From positions 1 through 11,257 of the forward strand of contig DATKAZ010000079.1 in the NCBI GenBank assembly GCA_035514535.1: a stretch of DNA of 11,257 nucleotides. Direction: 5' to 3'. Below are positions 5,218 to 11,257 of the stretch, piece after piece. Each line of letters opens with the position of its first letter. Positions within the stretch are counted from its first letter, which is position 1. The stretch comes from XN24 sp035514535 (GTDB lineage Bacteria; Pseudomonadota; Gammaproteobacteria; Steroidobacterales; XN24). Under the pieces are notes generated by a model, which made no database searches, was not told the DNA's origin, and was given only the letters and a program-made list of their open reading frames with translations. The translations under genes were made by a program, and so were the position numbers.

Positions 5218-7272
5218 TCACGGCCGGGCGGCAAACGGCGTTGAGCCTGGGTCGCAGGCAATGCCGCCACCGTCGCGGCGGCACCAGGACGGCCAGCCGG
5301 CCTGGTCCCAGTAGCGGTCGACGCCGATTTTCTCCAGCAGGACGCCGAACCTGGGGTGGCTGCGCAGCGCGCGGTTCTCGCGGGCGAACAGGAACTCGAC
5401 ATCGAAGGGGCTCTCCGTGTCGAGCATCTGTTCGGCATGAGCCATGGCGCGCTCGTGCTCGCCCAGGTAGACCCAGGCGCCGAACAGGAAGCGCGGCTCA
5501 ATGCCATCGGTCGCCGCGGCCCGCGAGACTGCCGCGACCGCTTCGTCCTTGGAGGCGGGATCCGACTGCGCGGCCATCAGCGGTGCAATCCAGTCTGTCG
5601 GCCCTCCAAGCAGCGTCTGTAGGGTGTGCAGCAGCCGGCCAGCCCGATTGTACTCGGCGGCGCGCATCAGGGAGATCAGGTAGGCGCCCGGGTTCGCGGT
5701 CATTCCGAGCCCCAGCAGGCTGGCGTCCTCAAACAGGCGCCGTGCGCGCTCGTCCTCGTCCAGCCACAGGTAAGCCACGGCGAGGCGGTCGTTGACGACC
5801 GGCGACAGCGCATCGAGTTCGCTCGCCCGGATGGCATGCGTGAGCGACAGGTCAACGCGTCCCACGCTGGCATAGAACTCGGAGCGCCACTGGTACAGGT
5901 CGGCATCGCTCGGCTCGGCGTCGAGCGCCTTCTGGAAGTGCGCATCGGCCTTGAGCCATTCCCGTCGACCCAGCGCGATGAATGCGGCGAGGCCCTCGGC
6001 GGTGTCGCCGATCGGCGCGCCGCTGGCGCGCCCGGCGTCGATGATCTGCTCGGCGCGCACGAACATTTCCGCCATGGGTTCGCGGGAATAGTAGGGCAGC
6101 AGGGCGTGAGCCTTGGCGAGCGCCAGGTACAGCGGGGCTTGGCCGGGATCCATCGCGATGGCTTCATCGAGCAGGCCGATCGCGCGCCCGATGGATTGCG
6201 CCTCGCGGCGCTTGATCAGGTGGCGGGCCCGCAGCAGCAACAGGTAGGCCTTCGCATCGGGTATTGCTGAGAGTTCCGCGATCCGCCCTCCGCCTCCGCG
6301 CTGCTGGAGCGTCGGCAGCAGCGCGGAGGCGATCGCCAAGGAGACGTCGTGCTGCACGGCGAATGCGTCAGCGATCGTGGCGTCGTATACCTTTGACGAA
6401 ATCTCCAGGCCGCGCCCGGTTTCGACCAGCTGAACCGTGACCCTGAGCCTCGACTGGGAAATCCTGACCGTGCCGGTGACGAGGTGCGACACGCCCAACC
6501 TGGCGCCGATGGAGCGTGCATCCTCGGCGCTGCCCTTGAACGCGAGGGCCGTCGTGCGGGCGATGACCTTCAGGCCCTCCAGCCCGGACAAGCGGCTGAT
6601 CAACTCGTCGGTCAGCCCGTCCGCGAAATACTCGTCGTCGGGATCGGCGCTCAGGTTACGGAACGGCAGGACCGCGATCGCATCATTGTGTGTTGCCGCC
6701 AGCGTGGCTGGATCTTGCCGCCCCTCACCCAGCCAGGACAGGTAGGGCGACAGCAGGATCACGGCCAATGCGATGGTCGCGGCAGCAAGCAGCAGGTAAA
6801 GGCCGGGGCGGCCCGTCCCGCGCGCCGCTTCCGCCGTTGGTGGCGTGGGAGCTTGCGGAGTTTCCGGCGGAGCTTGTGGAGTTTCCGGGGGAGCTGGTTC
6901 GAGCGGCACGGCCGGATCGGGCGCGGCAGTCGCCTCGTCATGGTGCTCGCCCAGCGGGCGCACCGGCGCGATCAGGCGGTAGCCGATCCGGGGAATGGTC
7001 TGGATGTAAGCGGGATCCTTGGGGTCGTCGCCCAGCGTCGAGCGCAGCAGCGACACGCAGCGCGACAGAACCTCGTCCGACACGGGACGGTCCTGCCAGA
7101 CGTCTTCCAGCAGGTCCTTGCGGGTGACCACCTCGCCCGGGCGACGCGCCAGCACCATCAGTACCTGGATGGACTTGGCCTCGAGACGCAGGCTGGCATC
7201 GGCCCGGCTGACGACGTTTCGCAGCGGGTAGACGTCCCAGCGCCCGATGCGAAAGCCGCGTTCCAGTTCCAT
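5218..7272 (-). CDS. CadC-like membrane regulator: winged helix, TM, TolB/FlgO-like domain, TPRs
   Basis: A one-component transmembrane transcription regulator of 684 residues. Residues 1-104 are an OmpR/PhoB-type winged helix (Trans_reg_C), with SRCVSLLRSTLGDDPKDP and the wing IQTIPRIGYRL. A Pro-rich linker (about 117-148) leads to one membrane helix at about 157-181 (LYLLLAAATIALAVILLS). The periplasmic side starts with IAVLPFRNLSADPDDEYFADG at about 199 and the TolB/FlgO-like domain to about 325, then TPR-like helices. It ends with a conserved YWD..GWPSWCRR...IACDP motif. This matches a large family of CadC-like sensors common in Gammaproteobacteria. The signal is unknown. The start ATG has AAAGGA 8 bases upstream. 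The gene is divergent from the CFI-box operon, with box B3 only 41 bases before the ATG, so control of both genes is likely. Confidence 0.92.
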   Translation of the reverse strand: MELERGFRIGRWDVYPLRNVVSRADASLRLEAKSIQVLMVLARRPGEVVTRKDLLEDVWQDRPVSDEVLSRCVSLLRSTLGDDPKDPAYIQTIPRIGYRLIAPVRPLGEHHDEATAAPDPAVPLEPAPPETPQAPPETPQAPTPPTAEAARGTGRPGLYLLLAAATIALAVILLSPYLSWLGEGRQDPATLAATHNDAIAVLPFRNLSADPDDEYFADGLTDELISRLSGLEGLKVIARTTALAFKGSAEDARSIGARLGVSHLVTGTVRISQSRLRVTVQLVETGRGLEISSKVYDATIADAFAVQHDVSLAIASALLPTLQQRGGGGRIAELSAIPDAKAYLLLLRARHLIKRREAQSIGRAIGLLDEAIAMDPGQAPLYLALAKAHALLPYYSREPMAEMFVRAEQIIDAGRASGAPIGDTAEGLAAFIALGRREWLKADAHFQKALDAEPSDADLYQWRSEFYASVGRVDLSLTHAIRASELDALSPVVNDRLAVAYLWLDEDERARRLFEDASLLGLGMTANPGAYLISLMRAAEYNRAGRLLHTLQTLLGGPTDWIAPLMAAQSDPASKDEAVAAVSRAAATDGIEPRFLFGAWVYLGEHERAMAHAEQMLDTESPFDVEFLFARENRALRSHPRFGVLLEKIGVDRYWDQAGWPSWCRRDGGGIACDPGSTPFAARP
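6849..6890 (-). repeat. In-frame 21-base tandem repeat in the regulator's proline linker
   Basis: Two adjacent 21-base units (6849-6869 and 6870-6890) differ at two bases and are followed by the first bases of a third. They encode PPETPQA twice between the winged helix and the membrane helix. Unit number could vary between strains and change linker length. Confidence 0.8.
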
Positions 7273-7313
7273 GTTCTGTGTCCTTTCCTGTGGTCGAACT
7301 CGCCGGAAAGCCG

Positions 7314-7350
7314 CCTAAGGACATTCAAGCTTTTCCTCAGGACTCCCAAG
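7314..7350 (+). promoter_or_regulatory. Box B3 in the regulator / CFI-box operon divergent gap
   Basis: CCTAAG (7314), TTCAAG (7324), CCTCAG (7335) and CCCAAG (7345) start 10, 11 and 10 bp apart. It is the clearest copy of box B. It reads towards the gene at 7441, 90 bases upstream of its ATG, and lies 41 bases from the regulator's own start. If the regulator is transcribed from element C2 (7393-7424), the box falls in its untranslated leader, where binding could repress it while activating the 7441 operon. This is inference. Confidence 0.55.
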
Positions 7351-7392
7351 GTCCCGCACCGCAAGAGTGCATCGCACGAGAGCAGGTTCTCC

Positions 7393-7424
7393 CTTATAGC
7401 AGCAACGGGCCTGCAGGCACCACG
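7393..7424 (-). promoter_or_regulatory. Element C2: repeated extended -10 promoter, reading to the regulator
   Basis: Bases 7394-7424 match C1 at 30 of 31 positions. On the minus strand TGC-TATAAG (hexamer at 7393-7398) is a candidate extended -10 for the regulator gene, giving a leader of roughly 115 bases that includes box B3. On the plus strand the same element ends directly before the GGAGGA ribosome site of the 7441 gene. Confidence 0.4.
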
Positions 7425-7440
7425 GAGGAGGGCTGAAGAC

Positions 7441-8628
7441 ATGCACCAGGTCAAAGTGGGTTGGTTAGTGCTATCGGGTTGCGCCTCGCTCTGGCCGAAC
7501 CTCGCCGGCGCGCAGTTCGCGATTGGGCAATCGGTGGAAAACGAGCTGCTCGCCGCGGGCGCCGTGGTCGAGTTCGTCGTGACCGTGGAGAACGCCGGGC
7601 CGGCGGTCGCGGCGCCCGGGCCCGTCACCGTGACCTATTCGGCCGGCCTGGAAGTGCCGGCCGGTACCACGCCATTCCCGAGCCAGGGCTCCTATGACCC
7701 GCTCCTGGGCCTGTGGGAGATCGGCAACCTGCAGCCGGGGGCCCAGGCGCTACTGGTCTTGCCGGCCCAGGTGCAGGACGGGCCGCTGCCACCATGCGTC
7801 TTCAGCCGGGCCGTACTTCCCCCGGCCGTCGCCCAAGCGGGCGATCCCGGCCAGCTCGCCTTTGCCACGCTGCGCGCACCGGGCGTGGAGGCCTGCGCCG
7901 ACCTATTCATCGACCGGGCCGACCCGGGAGCGCGCACGTTTCCCTTCTGTGAAGGTGAAGTCTATATGTGGCTGCCGATCGCCAATCGTGGACCGGATCC
8001 GGCCCGCGAGGTGTTCGTGTCGGTCAGCCAGCAACCGAACATCCTGCCGGGGCTGGTATTCAGGGACGGGCGCTGCGCGAACTTCGGCGAGGTGAGCTGC
8101 CTGCTCACGACCATGGCGCCGGGCGAAGAGTGGCGCCTGCTGCTGGAGTCAGCGGTCTTCAAGAACAAAACGCGCGCGGAGCTCGTACTCGGCGCCACGG
8201 TCTCGAGCGCGGTCATAGAGCTCGACCCGGGCCAGGAGTCCAGCAGCGCGGCACTGTCCATCAGCCCGTACGAGCCGTGTCCTGAAATCAAGGTGGACTT
8301 CGACTCGGGGTCGATCGGCGCCTGCTTCATCGCGACCGCGGCATGGGGCTCGACGCTCGATCCGCACGTCAGGTCGCTGCGGCGGTTCCGTGATCGCTTC
8401 CTGCTGACCAACGGTCCCGGTCGTTCGCTGGTGGCGCTGTACTATCGCCTGTCGCCGCCGCTGGCCGACTATATTTCGACGCGCCCCGTGGCGCGCGCGC
8501 TCACGCGGGCTTTGCTCTGGCCGCTCGTGTTCGTCGTCGAGCATCCCGTGTCGCTGCTGTGGCTGGCCGCGGGTGGACTGTGGCTCGCGCGCCGGCGGCG
8601 CAGTGGCGGTACGCGGGTGAGCGCGTGA
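7441..8628 (+). CDS. Secreted CFI-box-CTERM protein with DUF11/CARDB-like beta domains
   Basis: A 395-residue exported protein. Residues 1-24 form a signal peptide (cleavage near AGA-Q). Two immunoglobulin-like segments of the DUF11/CARDB sort are seen, at about 30-150 (VEFVVTVENAGP...VTVTYSAGLEVP) and 165-280 (YMWLPIANRGPDPAREVFVSV). The C-terminus is a full CFI-box-CTERM region: CFIATAAWGS at 295-304, then LRRFRDRFLLTNGPGR, YYRLSPPLADYI, a hydrophobic helix to about 382 and the basic tail ARRRR. This family marks surface proteins with a putative sorting or anchoring tail; the processing enzyme is not established to my knowledge. GGAGGA lies 12 bases before the ATG. It is first in a run of overlapping genes and divergent from the regulator. 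The stop overlaps the next start. Confidence 0.88.
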   Translation: MHQVKVGWLVLSGCASLWPNLAGAQFAIGQSVENELLAAGAVVEFVVTVENAGPAVAAPGPVTVTYSAGLEVPAGTTPFPSQGSYDPLLGLWEIGNLQPGAQALLVLPAQVQDGPLPPCVFSRAVLPPAVAQAGDPGQLAFATLRAPGVEACADLFIDRADPGARTFPFCEGEVYMWLPIANRGPDPAREVFVSVSQQPNILPGLVFRDGRCANFGEVSCLLTTMAPGEEWRLLLESAVFKNKTRAELVLGATVSSAVIELDPGQESSSAALSISPYEPCPEIKVDFDSGSIGACFIATAAWGSTLDPHVRSLRRFRDRFLLTNGPGRSLVALYYRLSPPLADYISTRPVARALTRALLWPLVFVVEHPVSLLWLAAGGLWLARRRRSGGTRVSA

Positions 8629-9257
8629 GCACCCATTCGTCGGTGCCCCGCGGCGCGCGCGCCGCTTTCCTGGCGACCTTCCTGCTGGCCGGCTGCGCAT
8701 CGCAGGTTCCGTACCCCGCGGACTGGGACCCGAAGGCGGGGTCCGGGCCCGGATGTCCAGCCCTCTCCGGGCGTTTCCGGAACCTGCCGGCCGCGACGTC
8801 GGACAACGATGCAGCCGCCGACGGCTTGCCGTTGACACAGATCTTCTTCGCCAGCCAGCTCGAAGGTTTCGAGGTCACCCATCTCGAATTCGAGTCTTTG
8901 CCCGGTGGCAGACTCCGGATCACCCCGTGGGTCGGCGCGACGAAACTGCGCGAGGAGCGAATCGTCGCGCCGGGCGAAGCGTCCTGCGAGGACAACGGCT
9001 GGGTGTTCACGACCGGGTGGGACGTGAACGGCCTGATGATCGCCGACGGAATCATCTGGACAGCCGGCATCCTGGTCCCCGCCGCCAGGAAGTGGTCCTT
9101 CGCGTTCGGGCACGACGCGCATGGGCGCCTGGTCGTGCACGCGGTCGCCCGCATCGGCGGCACCGTCCTGCTCATCGTTCCCTTCAACTCGCGCCAATAC
9201 GAGGCGTGGTTTTCCTATGTGCCCTATCTACCCGGAGTCGATAGCCATGGCGAATAG
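8625..9257 (+). CDS. Lipoprotein of unknown function, translationally coupled
   Basis: A 210-residue predicted outer-membrane lipoprotein. The likely start is GTG at 8625, which overlaps the upstream stop by four bases (GTGA); the frame is open further upstream, but only this start places the signal sequence correctly. The lipobox is LAGC with Cys24 and Ala at +2. The mature part begins with GPGCPALSGRFRNLP, a C-x-L-x-G-x-(F/Y)-x-N pattern that occurs near the start of many uncharacterised lipoproteins, and continues with beta-strand-like segments (THLEFESLPGGRLRITPWVG, GGTVLLIVPF). The Shine-Dalgarno signal is weak (GGGTGA), so translation probably depends on the preceding gene. Family not recognised. 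Confidence 0.82.
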   Translation: MSTHSSVPRGARAAFLATFLLAGCASQVPYPADWDPKAGSGPGCPALSGRFRNLPAATSDNDAAADGLPLTQIFFASQLEGFEVTHLEFESLPGGRLRITPWVGATKLREERIVAPGEASCEDNGWVFTTGWDVNGLMIADGIIWTAGILVPAARKWSFAFGHDAHGRLVVHAVARIGGTVLLIVPFNSRQYEAWFSYVPYLPGVDSHGE

Positions 9258-10455
9258 ATTCAACGCGGCCATCCTGCCTGTGGTCCTGGCCACGATGCAG
9301 CTCGCAGGCTGCGCGACGCTGCCCACGGAGTCCCGCGAGACGATCGCCGCGCGGGAGGAAGTGCTGCTCGAGGCGCCGGTGACCTGGGGAACGCTGGGCG
9401 CGGGCGAGGCGCCCCGGGTCACCTGGCAAGGGCCCGCTACCTTGCTGCTGACCCCGACCACGCTGTACATCGTTCATGCCAGCACGCACGAGGCGATCTC
9501 CTACGCGACCGTCACCGAAACCCGCATCGGCCCGGTAACCGGACTGGCGCCGCCGTTTCGATCCGGCAAGGTGGTCGAGGACCAGCTGATCGTCCGGATA
9601 TCGCGGCCCCGCTGCCGGGAAGGCTGCGTCTTCGACCTGCACGATGCGGTCCTGGCGCGCAGCGCGCTGGAAATGATCGAGGCGCAGCGCATGGCGGTCG
9701 ATCCCTTCGGGCGCCGCAACGGGCCCAGCACGGCCTGGCTGGCGGCCGGAATCCGCAACGCGCAAGCCTGGTGGGAGGTGCAACCGGAGTACCTGAAGCA
9801 GGCAGCGCCGGACCGCAAGGCCGCCTTCGATCGCTGGATCTGCGAGCAGACGGATTGCCGCGGCAGCGGGCGCACGGCTGATCTGTACGGCCCCGCGTTG
9901 CGCCGGGCGCTGCCCGTCGACACGGCGCACGGCTACGCCTTCAGGGATCTCGAGGGCATTGCCGTCACCCGGCACACCTCGCTCGACACCGGTGCCCTGG
10001 TCGAGGCGCTGCGCCTCGCCGACCCCGCCGTCGACAGGCTGCTGGTGAGCGATCTGCAGACCATCCGGCTGAGGGAAAGAATCTCCGCCGACTACCGCGT
10101 CAGCATCGACATGACGTTCGACCTGTTCGTCGATTACTTCGATGTCGACCCGGTCAAGGACGGCCAGTACTTCTGGCTGGCCCACAGCATCACGAGGCCG
10201 CTCGACGAATGGCTCGCGATGGACGCGGACGACTTCGCGGCGGAGGTCGCCGCCGCGGCCCGCTCGGTGGCCTGCCGCATTCAGCAAGAGCTCGAGCCGC
10301 ACGGGGGCGCGGCGCCGGACTCCAGGTGCGTGCCGCGGGCGCAGCAGTCCGGCGACCCCGGCACGATCACTCAAAGCGTTCATTCAAAGAAGTCAGGTCC
10401 GCGGCCACCGCCGCGGGATATCACACGACGGTGCCAGGCACCGACAGGAGAGTAG
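9247..10455 (+). CDS. Larger lipoprotein of unknown function
   Basis: A 402-residue predicted lipoprotein with LAGC at Cys22 and Ala at +2. The ATG at 9247 overlaps the upstream stop by 11 bases and has GGAG 9 bases before it. Residues about 45-110 contain a strand-rich part (VTWQGPATLLLTPTTLYIV) that could be a PH/GRAM-like fold; this is a guess. The remainder is mixed helix and strand, with a Cys pair in REGC/RPRC near 123-127 and another in ICEQTDC near 200. The last 30 or so residues (from about 372) are low in hydrophobics and overlap what looks like regulatory DNA for the next gene, so the true functional C-terminus may be near the helix SVACRIQQEL. The stop lies 2 bases before the next ATG. 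Family not recognised. Confidence 0.8.
   Translation: MANRFNAAILPVVLATMQLAGCATLPTESRETIAAREEVLLEAPVTWGTLGAGEAPRVTWQGPATLLLTPTTLYIVHASTHEAISYATVTETRIGPVTGLAPPFRSGKVVEDQLIVRISRPRCREGCVFDLHDAVLARSALEMIEAQRMAVDPFGRRNGPSTAWLAAGIRNAQAWWEVQPEYLKQAAPDRKAAFDRWICEQTDCRGSGRTADLYGPALRRALPVDTAHGYAFRDLEGIAVTRHTSLDTGALVEALRLADPAVDRLLVSDLQTIRLRERISADYRVSIDMTFDLFVDYFDVDPVKDGQYFWLAHSITRPLDEWLAMDADDFAAEVAAAARSVACRIQQELEPHGGAAPDSRCVPRAQQSGDPGTITQSVHSKKSGPRPPPRDITRRCQAPTGE
10371..10397 (+). promoter_or_regulatory. Possible degenerate box B before the barrel gene
   Basis: AAGCGTT (10374), TTCAA (10383) and TCAGG (10393) recur in the same order and nearly the same spacing as in box B2, also reading towards a gene for an exported protein about 60 bases downstream. 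It lies inside the end of the preceding lipoprotein frame. The match is imperfect and could be chance. Confidence 0.25.
10429..10443. repeat. 15-base dyad with CAGGCACC word
   Basis: CGGTGCC-A-GGCACCG is a perfect dyad just before the barrel gene's ribosome site. Its CAGGCACC word also occurs at 3549, 4295 and 7414, always between genes or in leaders and always on the plus strand. An inverted repeat CCGCGG...CCGCGG (10399-10416) lies close by. Function unknown. Confidence 0.4.
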
Positions 10456-10457
10456 AG

Positions 10458-11165
10458 ATGAATAACTGCACAACCAGGAAGGGTACGAGTGCGCTGGCGC
10501 TGATGGCCGCGCTGGGGATACCTGCCGCCGCGGGCGCCCAGGACCTCGATTTCAATTATATCGAGCTGAACTACGTGAACGTCGACGTCGATTACTCGGA
10601 GTCGCTGACGGAGGGCGAGGACACCGTCAGCCTGGAGACTGACAGCGGCTCCGGCTTTCATGTCGGCGGAGCCTGGCAGGTGTGGGACGCCCTGCACCTG
10701 TTCGGCGAGTACTCGCGGTCCAGCCAGGACCTGGCGTTTGCAGCCCTCATCGAGGGAGAGGAATTCGCCGGCAAGGGCGATTTCGACGTGGTCCGCTATC
10801 GCATCGGCGTCGGCTATGCCTTCGAGTTGTCGCGCGCCATGCGGGCCTATGGCCGGGTCAGCTTCGACAGTATCGAGTTCGAGGACTTCGAGGTCGATGG
10901 CGAAAGTCTCGGCGACCTGGACGACGACGGCTTCGGCGCCGAGCTTGGCCTGCTGTGGGCCGCCACGCCCAAAGTGCACCTGCAGGCGCAGGTGCGCTAC
11001 ACCTCGGTGGGAGAAATTAATGACGGGGACGGCAGCGGCTTCGACGCTGACGTGCTGGTCGGCGTCACGGGGCGCTGGTTCCTAACGCCGAAATTCGCCC
11101 TGCAGGCCGGCTATGAGACCGGTCAGATCGATACCTGGAACGTGGGCGCCCGCCTGACATTCTGA
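10458..11165 (+). CDS. Small outer-membrane beta-barrel protein
   Basis: A 235-residue predicted barrel. AGGAG stands 7-8 bases before the ATG. The signal peptide ends near AGA-Q (residue 27). The mature chain has alternating polar and apolar strands with aromatic girdles (DFNYIELNYVNVDVDY, YRIGVGYAFEL, MRAYGRVSF, LQAQVRYTSVGE, FALQAGYETGQ) and acidic loops such as GDLDDDG. It ends in GARLTF, with the C-terminal Phe expected for Bam-dependent insertion. Length suits 8 strands, as in the OmpA-barrel/Ax21-like superfamily. The specific family is uncertain. It follows the lipoprotein gene by 2 bases, so it may belong to the same transcript or have its own promoter. Palindrome A3 starts 5 bases after the stop. 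Confidence 0.87.
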   Translation: MNNCTTRKGTSALALMAALGIPAAAGAQDLDFNYIELNYVNVDVDYSESLTEGEDTVSLETDSGSGFHVGGAWQVWDALHLFGEYSRSSQDLAFAALIEGEEFAGKGDFDVVRYRIGVGYAFELSRAMRAYGRVSFDSIEFEDFEVDGESLGDLDDDGFGAELGLLWAATPKVHLQAQVRYTSVGEINDGDGSGFDADVLVGVTGRWFLTPKFALQAGYETGQIDTWNVGARLTF

Positions 11166-11257
11166 TAAGGATGGGGACACTCCTGAATCGGCCGATTCCG
11201 GAGTGTCCCCATCCTTATCAGAATGTCAGGCGGGCGCCCACGTTCCAGGTATCGATC
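11126..11257. repeat. 132-base fold-back inverted repeat at the window end
   Basis: Arms of 66 bases pair with only one mismatch. Bases 11213-11257 are the exact reverse complement of 11126-11170, so they repeat the last 40 coding bases of the barrel gene on the opposite strand. The repeat is cut by the window end and may be longer. An assembly artefact at a contig end is the simplest reading; a true inverted duplication is the alternative. Confidence 0.9.
11171..11212. terminator. Palindrome A3, hybrid copy
   Basis: The third copy of the 42-base core, centred between 11191 and 11192, 5 bases after the barrel gene stop. Its left arm has CCTGAATC as in A2 and its right arm GATTCCGG as in A1, giving a single mismatch (11184/11199). 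Position again suggests a 3'-end hairpin. The match beyond the core is part of the larger fold-back described separately. Confidence 0.65.

Noticed and set aside
6484..7440. Plus-strand open frame continuous with the CFI-box gene, extending it by over 300 codons
   Set aside because: It runs antisense through the regulator's winged helix and membrane segment. The ATG at 7441 has a strong ribosome site and begins a signal peptide, so the extension is a shadow.
9184..10383. Long minus-strand open frame of 399 codons opposite the 9247 lipoprotein gene
   Set aside because: It mirrors a gene with a clear lipobox and ribosome site. Its product is rich in Arg, Gly, Asp and Ala without domains, as expected from the antisense of GC-rich coding DNA.
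10399..10416. CCGCGG inverted repeat as an intrinsic terminator before the barrel gene
   Set aside because: The stem is only 6 bp with a 6-base loop and no T tract follows. It could equally be chance in GC-rich DNA.

Overview
The window is about 11.3 kb of GC-rich DNA from a proteobacterium, most likely an uncultured or little-studied gammaproteobacterium. The lineage call rests on a NudB-type Nudix hydrolase, a CadC-like winged-helix/TPR regulator with the IAVLPF...DP..EYFADGL..EL signature, a TonB-dependent receptor and many Lol-type lipoproteins. It is inference, since there is no rRNA or marker gene here. The window probably reaches a contig end: its last 132 bases are a near-perfect inverted repeat that folds back into the last gene.

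Layout. 2-394 (+) is the 3' part of nudB. It converges on a TonB-dependent receptor gene (456-2873, -), and a perfect 50-base palindrome (A1) lies between the two stop codons. Upstream of the receptor on the same strand are a GNAT acetyltransferase (2995-3486) and a small glycine-zipper lipoprotein (3634-4002), with palindrome A2 between them. The 380-base divergent gap 4003-4382 holds two copies of a regulatory-looking box (B1, B2) in opposite orientation. Between them is a 150-base relic of a second CadC-like regulator. The gap leads on the right to another lipoprotein gene (4383-5159, +). Next comes the intact CadC-like membrane regulator (5218-7272, -). A 168-base divergent gap with box B3 separates it from a plus-strand run: a CFI-box-CTERM surface protein (7441-8628), two overlapping lipoprotein genes (8625-9257, 9247-10455) and an outer-membrane beta-barrel (10458-11165).

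How the genes may work together (inference). Nearly every product after 3634 is an envelope protein: four lipoproteins without an Asp at +2, a C-terminally anchored protein and a barrel. The membrane-bound winged-helix regulator is the obvious controller. Box B carries four YYYMAG-like half-sites spaced 10, 11 and 10 bp, which suits an OmpR/PhoB-type DNA-binding domain. All three clear copies read towards a gene for an exported protein. The regulator relic next to B2 suggests that a regulator-box-exported protein module was duplicated and that one regulator then collapsed. A second shared element (C), with an extended -10 sequence, precedes the GNAT and regulator genes and, in diverged form, the receptor gene.

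The function of the envelope module is not known from sequence. The receptor substrate, the acetyltransferase substrate and the roles of the three larger lipoproteins and the CFI-box protein remain unassigned.
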